Source of the DNA: Diploptera punctata
Lineage: Eukaryota > Arthropoda > Insecta > Blattodea > Blaberidae
DNA: 64,000 nt
Reading direction: 5' to 3'
NCBI GenBank assembly: GCA_030220185.1
Contig: JASPKZ010007547.1
Location: 51,057-115,056 of the forward strand
This document shows, one piece after another, positions 1-9,985 of the stretch. The position numbers and the translations under genes are program-made. The stretch's first letter is position 1, and each line of letters begins with the position of its first letter. The notes beneath the pieces were generated by a model. It saw only the letters and a program-made list of their open reading frames with translations. It was not told the origin of the DNA and made no database searches.

Positions 1-706
1 TCTCGGACGAAGCCACTTTCCATTTGTCAGGCAAGGTAAACCGGCATAATGTGCGGATCTGGGGATCGGAGAATCCTCACGCTATTCAAGAGCATGTTCG
101 TGATAGTCCGAAGATGAATGTTTGGTGCAGTTTGTCACATAATAAGGTCATTGGACCGTTTTTCTTCGCCGAGAAAACTGTTCGTGGTACCACATATCTT
201 GACATGCTGGAGCAGTTCTACTTTCCACAAATTGAACAACTGCAGCCTAACATCGTTTTCCAGCAAGATGGTGCTCCTCCCCACTGGTCCAATGAAGTTC
301 GTACGACTTTGGACAACATTTTCCCTGGCCGTTGGATTGGTAGGGGAGGACCAATCGCGTGGCCCCCGAGATCTCCCGATTTAACACCACTGGATTTCTT
401 TCTCTGGGGCTATGTCAAAGATAACGTTTACACCACCCCAGTCAAAGACCTTCGTGATCTTCGTGAGCGCATCATAGAGGCTATTGAGAACATTCCAGAA
501 GACATACTCCAACGTACTTGGCAAGAAATTGTTCATCGCTTTGATATCGTCACAGTGACTGCTGGGGCTCATATAGAGATGTGGTGATCTGGATATCAAA
601 ACTTGGTGAGTTTTTCTGTAATATGAACGTTGTTTTAAGTTTCTATCTTCAACCGTTTGCCAGTAACAAGCAATTGAAATTAGGTCCATTCGAGCGGTCC
701 ACCCTG
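1..706 (+). mobile_element. Mariner-type DNA transposon, 3' part
   Basis: The window opens inside this element. It holds the transposase 3' part and about 120 bp of 3' flank ending GGTCCACCCTG followed by TA (707-708). That end fits the terminal inverted repeat plus TA duplication of mariner/Tc1 elements. The 5' end is outside the window, so the repeat cannot be paired. Confidence 0.7.
3..587 (+). CDS. Mariner-superfamily transposase, C-terminal part
   Basis: A DDE/D transposase that would cut and rejoin its element's ends in the nucleus. The frame is already open at base 3, so the N-terminal DNA-binding half is upstream of the window. About 194 residues run without a stop to TGA at 585-587. 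The first catalytic Asp lies in SDEATF (bases 3-20), the second in FQQDGAPPH, and the third in RSPDLTPLDFFLWG. The spacing between the second and third is 36 residues (DD36D type). The distal GAHIEMW ending is shared in style with the relic at 23394-23942. No stop or frameshift is visible in the part seen. Whether the whole gene is intact cannot be judged. Confidence 0.8.
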   Translation, partial: SDEATFHLSGKVNRHNVRIWGSENPHAIQEHVRDSPKMNVWCSLSHNKVIGPFFFAEKTVRGTTYLDMLEQFYFPQIEQLQPNIVFQQDGAPPHWSNEVRTTLDNIFPGRWIGRGGPIAWPPRSPDLTPLDFFLWGYVKDNVYTTPVKDLRDLRERIIEAIENIPEDILQRTWQEIVHRFDIVTVTAGAHIEMW

Positions 707-708
707 TA

Positions 709-1511
709 CTGCTGGAGGGTAAGTCACCGACCATTTTTCTTAATAATGTAGTCCATTTCCTTTAGATTTCAATCACGTACAATATAATATTTTTGAAACT
801 ATATATTTTCAAAAGGGATATTTTAATTATGTAGATTTGGTTAGAGTTAAAAATTCCACAACTCCCTTTTCTCAATCCCCGAGATAGTACTGTAGTTTAA
901 CATAGGCTTAGAATAGAATTAGGGCTAGAGATATTTAGGATTTCAAATTATTTATACTTTAGTAATAAAATAGTTTAAGATAAGACTCCTTTTGTTTATT
1001 TCAATGCCTGTAAACTGTACATCCTCATACTAACGCTCGGCTAGGAAACCGCTACCAGACTTTCCAAGTCCCGAAGGTCCTTTAAGCCTAATAAATCCAG
1101 TTGAATCCATAACAGTGCATCAAAATAATAAAAATAATGATAATAATGTGTTGTTTATACAGTATTTAAAACACCAACATCACATATTTGTCAATCTTAA
1201 TTAAATGCTTATAAAATAAATTATATCGTTATTAAATTGTTGAAAGAATACTATCAGTGGAGGTGCATAAGTTAGTTTGTGTTTGAACAATTGCTGAGTT
1301 ATACAGTGTGTGACATAGGGCGGCCCATGTTCTGTCAATAATACACAGTGCGACGACGTGCTGATGGGACCGAGTGTGTAATGACCACTTGTTTACATTT
1401 GTTCTAGTGAGTTAAATTAAAGTAAGCAATGGCCAATTAATTCAAAGAAACAGCAGAAATTCGCAACCTAATAAAACAAAAGCTAATGACAAAACATGTG
1501 TTCCATTAATT
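709..1511. other. No gene recognised
   Basis: AT-rich intergenic DNA. I see no ORF with coding character and no clear repeat family. Confidence 0.6.
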
Positions 1512-2191
1512 AACACTAAGAAATTTGGAAATTTTGGGTTAAAAGTAAATATCAACAAAATTAACTCTATGGTCACATATTACATAGGCCCTAATTGAAA
1601 TGGATAGTTAATGACAAATGAAACAAACTTTGAAGAAGTGGCTGAATTCAAATACCTAGTGACAATTATTATAAAAAATGAGATCCACATAGAAATTACA
1701 CAGGCTATTGGTTCAACTCTCAAAATGCGTTCTATTATGCATGCAGGGACTCTTGTCGTCCTAATTTCTCTAAAAATGACACTGAAAATATATAAAACTG
1801 TTATTCCCCCAGTTCTATTATATGGTTGTGAAACATGACCACTTACTTTAAGGGAGGAGAAAAGATTACGACTATTTAATAAAGTTGTTAGGGAAATTTT
1901 GGACCAAAAAAACAGACAGGTGAATGGAGAAAACTATATAATAGTGAGCTACAAGATATGTATAGGAAGCCAGATATAATAAGAACAGTTAAGTCTCGTA
2001 GACTGCAATAGACAGGACATGTTTCTTGCAGGAAAACTAGAGAGAAAACATCCGGTTGTTAGATCAAGAATGAGGTGGGAGATTAACATTAACCATGACA
2101 TGAGAGAAGTAGTGTGATTGTCAGGAGAGGGATGTATGTCAAGCGCGGTCATGAACCTGCGGGTTCGATAGTGCCAGTGCGTTAGTTAGTT
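1512..2191 (+). pseudogene. LINE_A relic, reverse transcriptase C-terminal part
   Basis: A 5'-truncated, decayed copy of the RTE-like LINE best preserved at 47567-50830. Translation gives pieces of the post-catalytic reverse transcriptase region (FEEVAEFKYL, LLYGCET). A stop replaces the Trp expected after CET, and there are several frameshifts. The 3' end has the family signature: a coding end reading ..GGGTTCGATAGTGCCAG, then a short GTTAGTTAGTT tail rather than poly(A). No target duplication was identified. Confidence 0.85.
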
Positions 2192-3180
2192 ATAAGCTTT
2201 GCAGACGAAATTGGTTCTTCTTCACGATCAAATAAAACTGCGTTTTATTTATATGCTATTCAAAATCTATTACATATTTTAGATTAGATTGTTAAGTAAA
2301 CATATTCTCGTGTTTTAAGACACAGCCAACTTGATGTTTGTTCAATGTATCACCCGTCTCGACTCTACAGTGTTCCTGCTTCCACACTCACCACTCATGT
2401 CACAATTTATTTGGACTAAATCCTCTCTTAGGCCTTATTCTATCCTAAGTTGAGACACAGGCTCGGAGTCATGAGGAAATACATTAGTGTGACCGCCACA
2501 ATCACATATGTTAAACACCTTGTGGTTTGCTAAACAGACTATTTCACCTAACATGAAATGAGCTGAATGAAATGACATGATACGGGAAGGTAGAGGAGTG
2601 GAGAATGTTGCAGCATGCGCTGTATCCTGGTGTTGCACAGCACGTCTGTTTGATAACAAGATCTCTGCAATTACGTTTATATGATGCAGTTTGTAAATAA
2701 TACTATTGTTGTTATTATAAACAATTTATTGGTTTGGAATTGCAAAATGAATAATTGCAGATTTCTGATTGATCTCAGATATTCTGTGTAATGTAAGCAG
2801 TATTTACCTTTAGAATGTTATAATTGAGCGGTTCCGTGGACTAACGGTTTAAGTGCAAAAACGTAGTTTTGAGTAAACTGAAATACGATATTATTTGTTG
2901 TGTGTTCCTATGACAATCCATCAAACTTTGAAAGTATAGTGCATTCCTTAAACAAAAAATTAAACAAACGAACGGTTATTATTGAAATATAATATTTAAA
3001 AAATGTTAATAGCTACTTTCTTTTTAAGTTGTTAATTCACAGAACATCAATAAATGTTTTTATTGGAGAATGTTTTGTAAAACAAGAATACAGGCACTTT
3101 GTTAACTTTCTACTTTAGCGCACAATAACAGAAATACAAAAATAAACATATCCTTTCGTACTGCACTCTGAAACTAACGT
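2192..3180. other. No gene recognised
   Basis: AT-rich sequence without recognisable coding or RNA features. Only short ORFs of no coding character occur. Confidence 0.6.
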
Positions 3181-3185
3181 ATATG

Positions 3186-3556
3186 TAGAAAAATAAATAA
3201 ATTTTAAAAACTAAACAAAACAAAAACACGCTTTATTAGAAAACCGAACTAAAAAAATTGAAAAATAATTTTAATTTCCAACACGCTTGGGATAAATAAT
3301 TTTCCCATCAAAAGCGTGGGGTGCTGTTTACCAATTAATATATTTGATAGTAAACAGATATTGGTAAAAGTAAAGTCTCAAAGAAGAAAATGTAAAAATC
3401 ATAAAAAGCACCCCACGCTTTTGATGGTAAAATTATTTATCCCAAGCGTGTTGGAAATTAAGATTATTTTTAAATTTTTTAGTTCGGCTTTCTAATAAAG
3501 CGTGTTTTTTTAGTTTTTTAAAACTATTATTTATTTTTTAGTTTTAATATTTTACA
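3186..3556. repeat. Inverted repeat (palindrome) of M0
   Basis: Arms of about 140-150 bp flank an 80-bp loop (about 3326-3405). The arms share, in mirror order, AACACGCTTTATTAG, CCAACACGCTTGGGATAA and AAAAGCGTGGGGTGCT. The transcript could fold into one long hairpin. Confidence 0.85.
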
Positions 3557-3635
3557 GAATAAGATAAAAATGTAAATATCTTTAAATCCGTTACTATTGT
3601 AGTATGAGCTAAAAGTAATACTCTTCTAAAAAAAA

Positions 3636-3720
3636 CTCCCAGCCGGATTTAAACCAGCGACGTATGGATAACTGAAATTATATACCATTAGAGTTCACCG
3701 CTCTACCATCTGAGCTGTTA
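3636..3720 (-). repeat. tRNA-like module of M0
   Basis: On the minus strand, an A-box-like TGGTAGAGCGG within a D-arm (GCTC/GAGC) is followed about 50 bases later by a B-box-like GGTTTAAATCC. The central part is too long for an ordinary anticodon arm and I see no acceptor stem, so I do not call a functional tRNA gene. Confidence 0.65.
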
Positions 3721-3773
3721 AAACGATTGACTAAACAGTCGACAAGTCCGCAACCTATTATACCAGTTTTCAT

Positions 3774-3926
3774 TTTTTTGTTTTCTGATGATTCTGGCCA
3801 GGCTTTTAGAAACAAAATATGAAATTATTGTAGTGTCACGGATCCTTTACAAGTACACAAAGTTCCAAGTCGATCCAATCTTTCTAAGTGGGTGAAAATC
3901 GTGTTAAAAGTTCCGTTACATAGATA
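3774..3926. repeat. Direct duplication flanking LINE_A, left copy
   Basis: About 150 bp of the M0 tail module, repeated in the same orientation at 5811-5966. By eye there are about 18 mismatches in 147 aligned positions. Confidence 0.8.
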
Positions 3927-3930
3927 CAAA

Positions 3931-5810
3931 TACTTACTTACTTACTCACTGGCACTATCGAACCCGTAGGTTCATGGCCGCACGGACATAAGCTCTCCAT
4001 ACATCCCTATCCCGAGCTAATGCTTTCCAATCATTCCCTGTATAATCCACCTCCCTCAAACCATAGTTAATGCCGTTCTCCCACCTCATTCTTGGTCTAC
4101 CAACTGGGCGTTTTCCTTCTGGCTTTCCTACAAGAAGTTTCCATGCACGTCTTTCATTCCCCATACGCGCAACATGTCCTGCCCATCGCAGTCTACGGGA
4201 CTTAACTGTTCTTATTATATCTGGCTTCCTATAAAGACCATGTAGTTCATTGTTATGTAGTCTTCTCCATTCACCTGTCTGTTCATCTCTCTTTGGTCCA
4301 AAAATTTTCCTAAGAACTTTATTCTCAAATACTCGTAATCTCCTTTCCTGCCTTAAAGTAAGAGTCCATGTTTCGCACCCATATAATATAACTGGTAGAA
4401 TAATAGTTTTATGTATTTTCAGCTTAACGTTTTTTGAAAGGAGTTGGGACATCAAAAATCTCTGCAATGCATAATAGCATGCATTTCCAGAATTGAGCCT
4501 ATGTTTAATTTCTTTGTGCATCTCATTCCTATTTGTGATTATTGTTCCTAGGTATTTGAATTCAGCCAATTCCTCAAAATTTCCCTCATTTGTCATTAGC
4601 TGTCCATTTCCATTATATAATGTATTTCTACGTGTGACCATATATTTAGTTTTACTGATATTTACTTCCAGTCCTAATTTCTTAGTGTTACTCAATAGTT
4701 TGTGCGTGTTGGCCTTTAGTATCTCCTCGCTATCGGCCAGTAATACTACATCATCAGCATAAACTAACAGCTTATTAATACCATTCAGTTGTAAGCCTTC
4801 CTCATTCTCTAAAGATTTAATGGCATGCTCTAGTACAAAATTAAATAGTAGAGGAGATAGTGCATCTCCTTGCTTCAACCCATTCTGGATTTCAAAAGTG
4901 TCTGAAAACTGTTTGCCTACACGCACCCTACTCGTTGAGCCATTTAGACACATTCGTATAAGTCTAACTAACTTTTTAGGAATTCCGAGCTCCAGCAGGA
5001 TACTATATAACTTCTCCCTCTTAATTGAATCATATGCTTTTTGGAAGTCTACGTATAGTTGATGTACAGTACCATTATATTCCCATTTGTTTTCTAAAAT
5101 CTGTCTTATACTAAAAATCTGATCTGTTGTACACCTGTTTCTTCTAAATGCACATTGATGATCTCCTAGAATGTCATCAATATAGGGAGTAAGTCTGCTT
5201 ACTAATATATTTGTTAGAATTTTGTACGAAGTTGAAAGTAATGATATGCCCCTATAGTTGTTGCAATCAGTTTTATCTCCTTTCTTATAAATTGGTACGA
5301 TAATTGATTCCTTCCATTCATCTGGAAGAGCTTCTTTTTTCCCAAATCATACTAAGCAAACAGCGTATCTTGTCCATCAATTTTTCTCCCCCTGATTTTA
5401 TCACTTCTGCTGGGATCTCATCTGAACCTGATGTTTTATACATCTTCAATTTTTCAATTGCCATTTCAACCTCTAATGCACTTGGCTCTGCGACTAGCAT
5501 TTCTGCTGTCTGTAACTTATCCTCCTCAATGTCCTGTTCTGTATGTACATTTAATAGCTGATTAAAATAACTTTTCCATCTATTTAATATACTCTTGGAA
5601 TCTGCAATCATATCCCCATTTTCATTCCGAATTATGTTTGTTCGAGCCTGAAACCCTTTCTTCCCTATACTAATTCCCTGATATAATTTTCTAATATTCC
5701 TATTTTTTGCATTCATTTCAAGATCATTAATCTTCTCTCTCAAATATTCCCTCTTTTTACTCTTTAGTAACTTGGTGGTTTCCCGTCTAACACTAGATAC
5801 AAATACACTT
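3931..5810 (-). pseudogene. LINE_A reverse transcriptase, 5'-truncated copy
   Basis: The reverse transcriptase half of an RTE-like non-LTR retrotransposon, which would copy its RNA at a nicked target. Motifs in order: VPIYKKGDK and GISLLSTSYK, then YVDFQKAYDSI (motif A, catalytic Asp), NGLKQGDALSPLLFN (motif B), and VYADDVVLLADS (motif C, YADD). The C-terminal region has WAGHVARM and GKRPVGRPRMRWE. The frame is open from about 5330 to 3955. Upstream residues continue in another frame because of one extra T in the run near 5335-5340, which is a six-T run here against five in the copy at 48966. The endonuclease half is missing. The 3' tail is a repeated AGTA/AAGT tetranucleotide. The copy is inactive, but the motifs are well kept. 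Confidence 0.9.
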
Positions 5811-5966
5811 TTTTTATTTTCTGATGATTCTGGCCATGATTTTAGAAACAAAATATGAAATTATTGTATTGTCACGGGTCTTTTACAAGTATACAAAGTT
5901 TAAAGTCGATCCAATGATTTTAAGTGTGCGAAAATCGCGTTAAAAGATTCAGTTACATAAATGGAT
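5811..5966. repeat. Direct duplication flanking LINE_A, right copy
   Basis: Partner of 3774-3926. After this copy the element continues into sequence that matches the uninterrupted family member at 7713-8622. Confidence 0.8.
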
Positions 5967-6015
5967 ACAGGTCCAGTTAATGTAAAGCGTGTAAAAAACT
6001 TTAATTAATTTTGTA

Positions 6016-6278
6016 TAAGATGTTAATTATATATATTTTTTTTACCTGGTAAGTCGGTCGTCCTCAATTAAGTTGTTAAACTTCTTCAAGTTATTCTAAT
6101 ATCGAGGCCTTTCGAAAAAATGTTTCATCTTCTGCGTTTTAACTGGAACAGTCCCAGTTAAAACGCAGAACATGAAACATTGGTTACGAAAGGCCTCCAC
6201 ATTAGAATGACTTGAAGTTTAACATCTTAGTTAGGACGACTGACTTACCAGGTAAAAAATTACATAATTAACATCTTA
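6016..6278. repeat. Foldback element FB2 (near-perfect palindrome)
   Basis: Outer ends TAAGATGTTAATTAT and ATAATTAACATCTTA are exact reverse complements. The arms, about 125 bp each, share ACCTGGTAAGTC, CGAAAGGCCT and CCAGTTAAAACGCAGAA in mirror order around a centre near 6153. It is non-coding, probably a foldback or MITE-type element. It is inserted in the distal end of M0. Confidence 0.8.
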
Positions 6279-6345
6279 TTACATAACCTCAACGGTGCTT
6301 TAACATTGATTTCAAAACTGTTAGTTTTGTATAGGTTAAATTAAA

Positions 6346-6381
<36 letters not shown>
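6346..6381. repeat. AAT microsatellite
   Basis: Simple trinucleotide repeat. A second AAT array lies at about 6790-6826 on the other side of the SINE. Confidence 0.9.
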
Positions 6382-6382
<1 letters not shown>

Positions 6383-6437
6383 TCATTAATGTTGATATTA
6401 ATAATATTGATGTAAATAATATTGTAATAATAACATT

Positions 6438-6760
6438 CCATCCATCCATAGTAGTTCTGCCCAAAGGCAGGTCCTTCACTGCAATCATAGCATTTTAATG
6501 CTATGCTTTGCAGCTTTACTAGGGAATTATAGATGTGGTAGCTTCCCGTTGCTTTCCACACCGGTGAAGGCTGATGATGATGATGATGGCCATATGATTT
6601 CGGGGACCGTTTGGGTCTTAACGTTTTCCTGACATTTGCCTTACAGGTGAGGAAAAACCCCGATAAAAACCTCATCCTGAAAAACTGCCCCGACCGGGGA
6701 TTGAACTCGGGCCGGCTGCGTGACAAGGCAGCACGCTAACTCGAGACTACAGCGGTGGAC
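6438..6760 (-). mobile_element. SINE_A, full length
   Basis: A tRNA-derived retroposon read from right to left. The head starts near 6760 with Pol III-like boxes (TCTCGAGTTAGCGTG, then AGTTCAATCCCCGG). A body with CGGGGTTTTTCC, a run of ATC/GAT repeats and CACCGGTGTGGAAAGCAA follows, then a tail of repeated GGAT. ATAATAA-type sequence flanks both ends, which would fit a target duplication. The copy at 13025-13361 is colinear. Confidence 0.85.
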
Positions 6761-6789
6761 ATAATAATATTAATAATAGTAATAGTAAC

Positions 6790-6826
<37 letters not shown>

Positions 6827-7534
6827 GTAATAATAATTAATAAATTCTTAATTTATAACTATTTTACGTATAATAATGAAAGTACTTCTTGCGAGGATAT
6901 TAAGGCCAGCAACTACTGTATTTGATCCCGTAGCTGCATTCACTGAAGTGCTCTATTCGTTCCGATCTGTAGCCAACTGTACCCTCCTCATTCTGTAGTA
7001 ACCAGTTTGATACACGTGTGTAAGTTTATGGTGACATTTCACTACAGAAACACCATAATTGCTGTATAATTCCAACTGTATCCAGGAATTTAACCTACTT
7101 TAATAATAATTTATTCTTAACGTTTAATAATTTGTGCAATTTGACTACAGCATGTAATTTCCTGACAAAAGGAAATATAACTTAAATTACAGTTGTCAAT
7201 AAAAACTCACCTTGTTATTAAAAGAATAAAAAATTACATTTGATCTTGCGAATAATGAAGAGACAGTTTTTTATTTCTTATCATTAAGTCTACAATTTAC
7301 TTTGTTTACATTAGTTTCTAAACAGTAACTAAATTATATGTTACAAATAACAGAACGCAGTAGAATGGTTTGTAATGTACACCCTTCGACAAAAAGAAAT
7401 GAGTCATGTCTTGAACGCACATTTCTTCTAAGTCATACTCGGCACAGCGCTGGGTTCAAACTAGGAAACTAGTCATAATTGTGCAGTCCCTGAGCTACTG
7501 TGTTATTTGGAATGAACTGAAGACTCTTCTACGT
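6827..7534. other. No gene recognised
   Basis: AT-rich DNA with no recognisable coding sequence. Confidence 0.5.
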
Positions 7535-7612
7535 GTCCCGATAGCTCAGCGATAAAGCATGCGGTCACTGTTTCTGTTAATGAAGATCGCAGGTTCGCGT
7601 CTTCAATTACGC
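7535..7612 (+). repeat. tRNA-like SINE head
   Basis: GATAGCTCAGCGATAAAGC resembles a tRNA D-arm and A box. GCAGGTTCGCGTCTTC about 45 bases on resembles a B box. A T-run follows. No acceptor stem was found, so this is more likely a SINE head than a tRNA gene. Confidence 0.5.
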
Positions 7613-8008
7613 AGTTTTTTTCGTGATATTTGTATTAAAACGTTTTATGAATTAAATACATTTTATTTCGACATTTGAATTAATCTACACTGTTTATGTT
7701 CATAATTTTTTTTATACCGTTGAGGTTATAACAATGTTAAATTATATATTTTTACACGCTTTATATTAGCTTGACCTGTATCTGTCTATGTAACGGACCT
7801 GTATCTATGTAACGGTATGTTTGAACACGATTTTCATCCACTTAAAAACATTGGATCGACTTGAAACTTTGTATACTTGTAAGGAACCCGTGACAATATA
7901 ATAATTTCATATTTTGTTTCTAAAATCCTGGCCAGAATCATCAGAAAATCAAAAAAATGAAAACTGGTATAATAGGTTGCGGACTAGTTGACTTTTTAGT
8001 CAATCGTT

Positions 8009-8094
8009 GTAAGTGCTCAGTTGGTAGAGCGGTAAACTCTAGTGGTATATAATTTTAGTAATACGTATGTCGCTGGTTCAAATCCGGCTGGGAG
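8009..8094 (+). repeat. tRNA-like module of M1
   Basis: GCTCAGTTGGTAGAGC forms a D-arm containing the A box. GCTGGTTCAAATCCGGC forms a five-pair T-arm containing a near-consensus B box. Between them lie about 45 bases with no normal anticodon stem. This could be a Pol III promoter or a decayed tRNA. It is conserved in position in all three family copies. Confidence 0.7.
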
Positions 8095-8111
8095 GATTTT
8101 CTGTAAAATAT

Positions 8112-8620
8112 TAAAACTAAACAATAAAAAATAAATAATAGTTTTAAAAAACTAAAACAACACGCTTTATTAGAAAACCGAACAAAAAAATAAATTAATT
8201 AAATTTCCAACACGGTTGGGATAAAATTAAAGTGGTCAACAAAAAAATCATCTTCAACACATATTGAATAAAACTAGAGTTATCAACAAAAAGAAAATAA
8301 TTTTACCATCAAAAGCGTGGGGCGCTTTTTATGATTTTTACATTTCCTTAGAGACTTTACTTTTACCAATATCTGTTTATTATCAAATATATTAATTGAT
8401 ATAGAGCACCCCACGCTTTTGATGGTAAAATTAATTTATTTTTGTTGATAACTCTAGTTTTATTCAATATGTGTTGGAGATGATTTTTTGTTGACCACTT
8501 TAATTTTATCCCAAGCGTGTTGGAAATTGAAATTATTTTTCTTTTTTTTTGTTCGGTTTTCTAATAAAGCGTGTTGTTTTAGTTTTTTAAAACTATTATT
8601 TATTACTTTTAATATCATCA
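8112..8620. repeat. Long palindrome of M1
   Basis: Two arms of about 215 bp (8112-8326 and 8405-8620) around a loop of about 78 bp. Mirror blocks include CACGCTTTATTAG, GTGGTCAACAAAAAAATCAT and AAAAGCGTGGGGCGCT. Most of each arm is near-identical. Confidence 0.9.
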
Positions 8621-8622
8621 TC

Positions 8623-9024
8623 ATCATCATCCAGGGGATTAAGCTTGTTGGCTCGTTCCGGTTTCACGAAAATAAACAGAAAAAAAGTTTGAAATCAACT
8701 AATTTAATTGTTGCGTCTCTTTTAGTTAGAAAATTATTGAGTGTAGAGTAGGATGATTTAAACCTGTGATGCGGCAGTTATTGTGACGTAGAGAACATTA
8801 TCCGCGCAGAGTTACTTGTTCGTCAGCATGTTTATGTAATACAAGATAAGATCGCCCGCCACACGTTGTTCATTATACTAACCCGAGAAGCTACGCCACT
8901 TTATACGTTGTTAGTTTTTTAAATTGTAATCATCAAAAATGCAGGGTGATTTATTTATGTTTGGAGTGTGACTGGTGATTGATGGGGTGGTGGCGGGTTG
9001 GGTGAAGTATCTTAAAATAGCACC
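8623..9024. other. No gene recognised
   Basis: Starts with a short ATC repeat. Otherwise unique-looking, with no coding signal. Confidence 0.5.
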
Positions 9025-9155
9025 CAGCATCGTGCGGAATTTGGGTAGCTACAACAAGTAAGCGGCTCCACGTTGAGAAAACCAGCTATAACGGCTGGTG
9101 GACCAGATATGCTGACCACATGTCACCCCTACACTGGCAGGATGATTAACACATG
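9025..9155 (+). repeat. SINE_D fragment (body only)
   Basis: Shares GGGTAGCTAC, AGCGGCTCCA, GTTGAGAAAA, CAGCTATAAC and the CATGTCAC block, in order, with the fuller SINE_D at 18759-19055. The tRNA head is absent. Confidence 0.75.
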
Positions 9156-9456
9156 AACAGCTTTTGAAAAAATGATGGCGCAACTCTTGATGGTGGAAAG
9201 TTAAAAGTTTTGAAGAGCGATTCACACGAGTAAGTTGTTACATGTGCTGTCTCCTTTGAGGTCAAATCCGGCGGCACAAGGGGATCAATCATAGATTTAT
9301 ACCAATCGTTATTGAAATAACTTCAACAAATTAATTTATTAATTGAATTTCTAAGTTAAGAGAGTTATCAGATCACTGAAAGCAAGTAATGGTCTCTTAA
9401 ACCAATCAATAGTAAATTAGCGCTTACTTCTGATGCAGTATTTGTACCGTTCGCTT
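9156..9456. other. No gene recognised
   Basis: No coding or repeat signal that I can name. Confidence 0.5.
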
Positions 9457-9528
9457 CAGTAGAGCAGTCGGTAAGATGCTTTCTTGTGACGACGCAGGCC
9501 CAGGTTTGATCCTGGCCAGGATTTATTT
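9457..9528 (+). repeat. tRNA-like SINE head
   Basis: CAGTAGAGCAGTCGGTAAGATGC (A-box region) is followed by CCAGGTTTGATCCTGG, a hairpin T-arm with a B-box-like core. There is no acceptor stem. Confidence 0.5.
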
Positions 9529-9907
9529 TAATAACGTCGTTATTTTTTATAATACCTACACGTTACCAGGCTACGTTATATAAATAAATTTGTATACATA
9601 GGGAAATTTATTAATTAAAGGGAACAGCTCATGTATATATAAATCGGTTCAGTAGTTTAGGATTCCATCGCGGACAAACAACGTGACACGTAATTTATAT
9701 ATATATATATATATATATAATGAATAATTACTGTAAAATCTCGTTACTTTGTTTAAAAACATAAGGCATAGCTACATTGTTAATTTCCACAACTAATGTA
9801 AAATGCGTCTGATTAATTTAAAATAAGACAAGTTAACATATAATGTCATTATACAAGTAAGTCCTGGAGTATTGCATCGCTTCATACAGACAGTTTCTAG
9901 CAGGGAA
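9529..9907. other. Non-coding, with a TA microsatellite
   Basis: A TA dinucleotide run lies at about 9696-9720. Nothing else is recognisable. Confidence 0.6.
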
Positions 9908-9985
9908 CGGTTGTGGTCTAGTGGAGGGAGCTTATATTTCCCATGCAAGAGGTCGCGTGTTCGATCCCGCTGTCATGATTTTCTC
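9908..9985 (+). repeat. tRNA-like SINE head (Glu/Gly-like)
   Basis: GGTTGTGGTCTAGTGG is a good A-box context. CGCGTGTTCGATCCCGC is a good B-box context about 45 bases later, followed by a CT-rich stretch. No convincing acceptor stem. The short ORFs reading through it are not coding. Confidence 0.55.

Larger units (their letters stand above)
3181..6299 (-). mobile_element. Palindromic tRNA-bearing element, copy M0 (interrupted)
   Basis: This is the same three-part architecture as the uninterrupted copy at 7713-8622, in the opposite orientation. Reading rightward it has a palindromic block (3186-3556), a tRNA-like module (3636-3720), and a conserved tail module containing GATGATTCTGGCCA. The tail is followed by AAAGCGTGTAAA near 5980 and a CATAACCTCAACGG end near 6285-6298. 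A LINE_A copy sits in the tail module and a second foldback element (6016-6278) sits near the end. It encodes no protein, so it is presumably non-autonomous. Its class is unknown to me. Confidence 0.6.
7713..8622 (+). mobile_element. Palindromic tRNA-bearing element, copy M1 (uninterrupted)
   Basis: The most complete copy. It starts CCGTTGAGGTTAT and TTTTTACACGCTTTATATT. A tail module with CTGGCCAGAATCATCAG follows, then the tRNA-like module, then a long palindrome. ACACGCTTTAT recurs near the outer end and in both palindrome arms. No protein is encoded. Copies M0 (3181-6299) and M2 (62740-63395) have the same order of modules. Confidence 0.7.

Noticed and set aside
381..734. 117-codon minus-strand frame
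   Set aside because: Antisense to the mariner transposase.
1335..1375. A second Transib end (CACAGTGCGACGACG near 1345)
   Set aside because: The heptamer match is short, with no matching spacer or partner end nearby. Probably chance.
4250..5561. Plus-strand frames of 74-89 codons opposite LINE_A
   Set aside because: Antisense shadows of the LINE reverse transcriptase. The same frames recur opposite the copy at 48126-49191.
6289..6726. 145-codon minus-strand frame with His and Ile runs
   Set aside because: It crosses SINE_A and an AAT microsatellite. The runs come from ATC/GAT and AAT repeats.
8009..8094. Functional tRNA gene
   Set aside because: D- and T-arms are good, but the central region is too long and no acceptor stem pairs. 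The same module recurs inside a repeat family.
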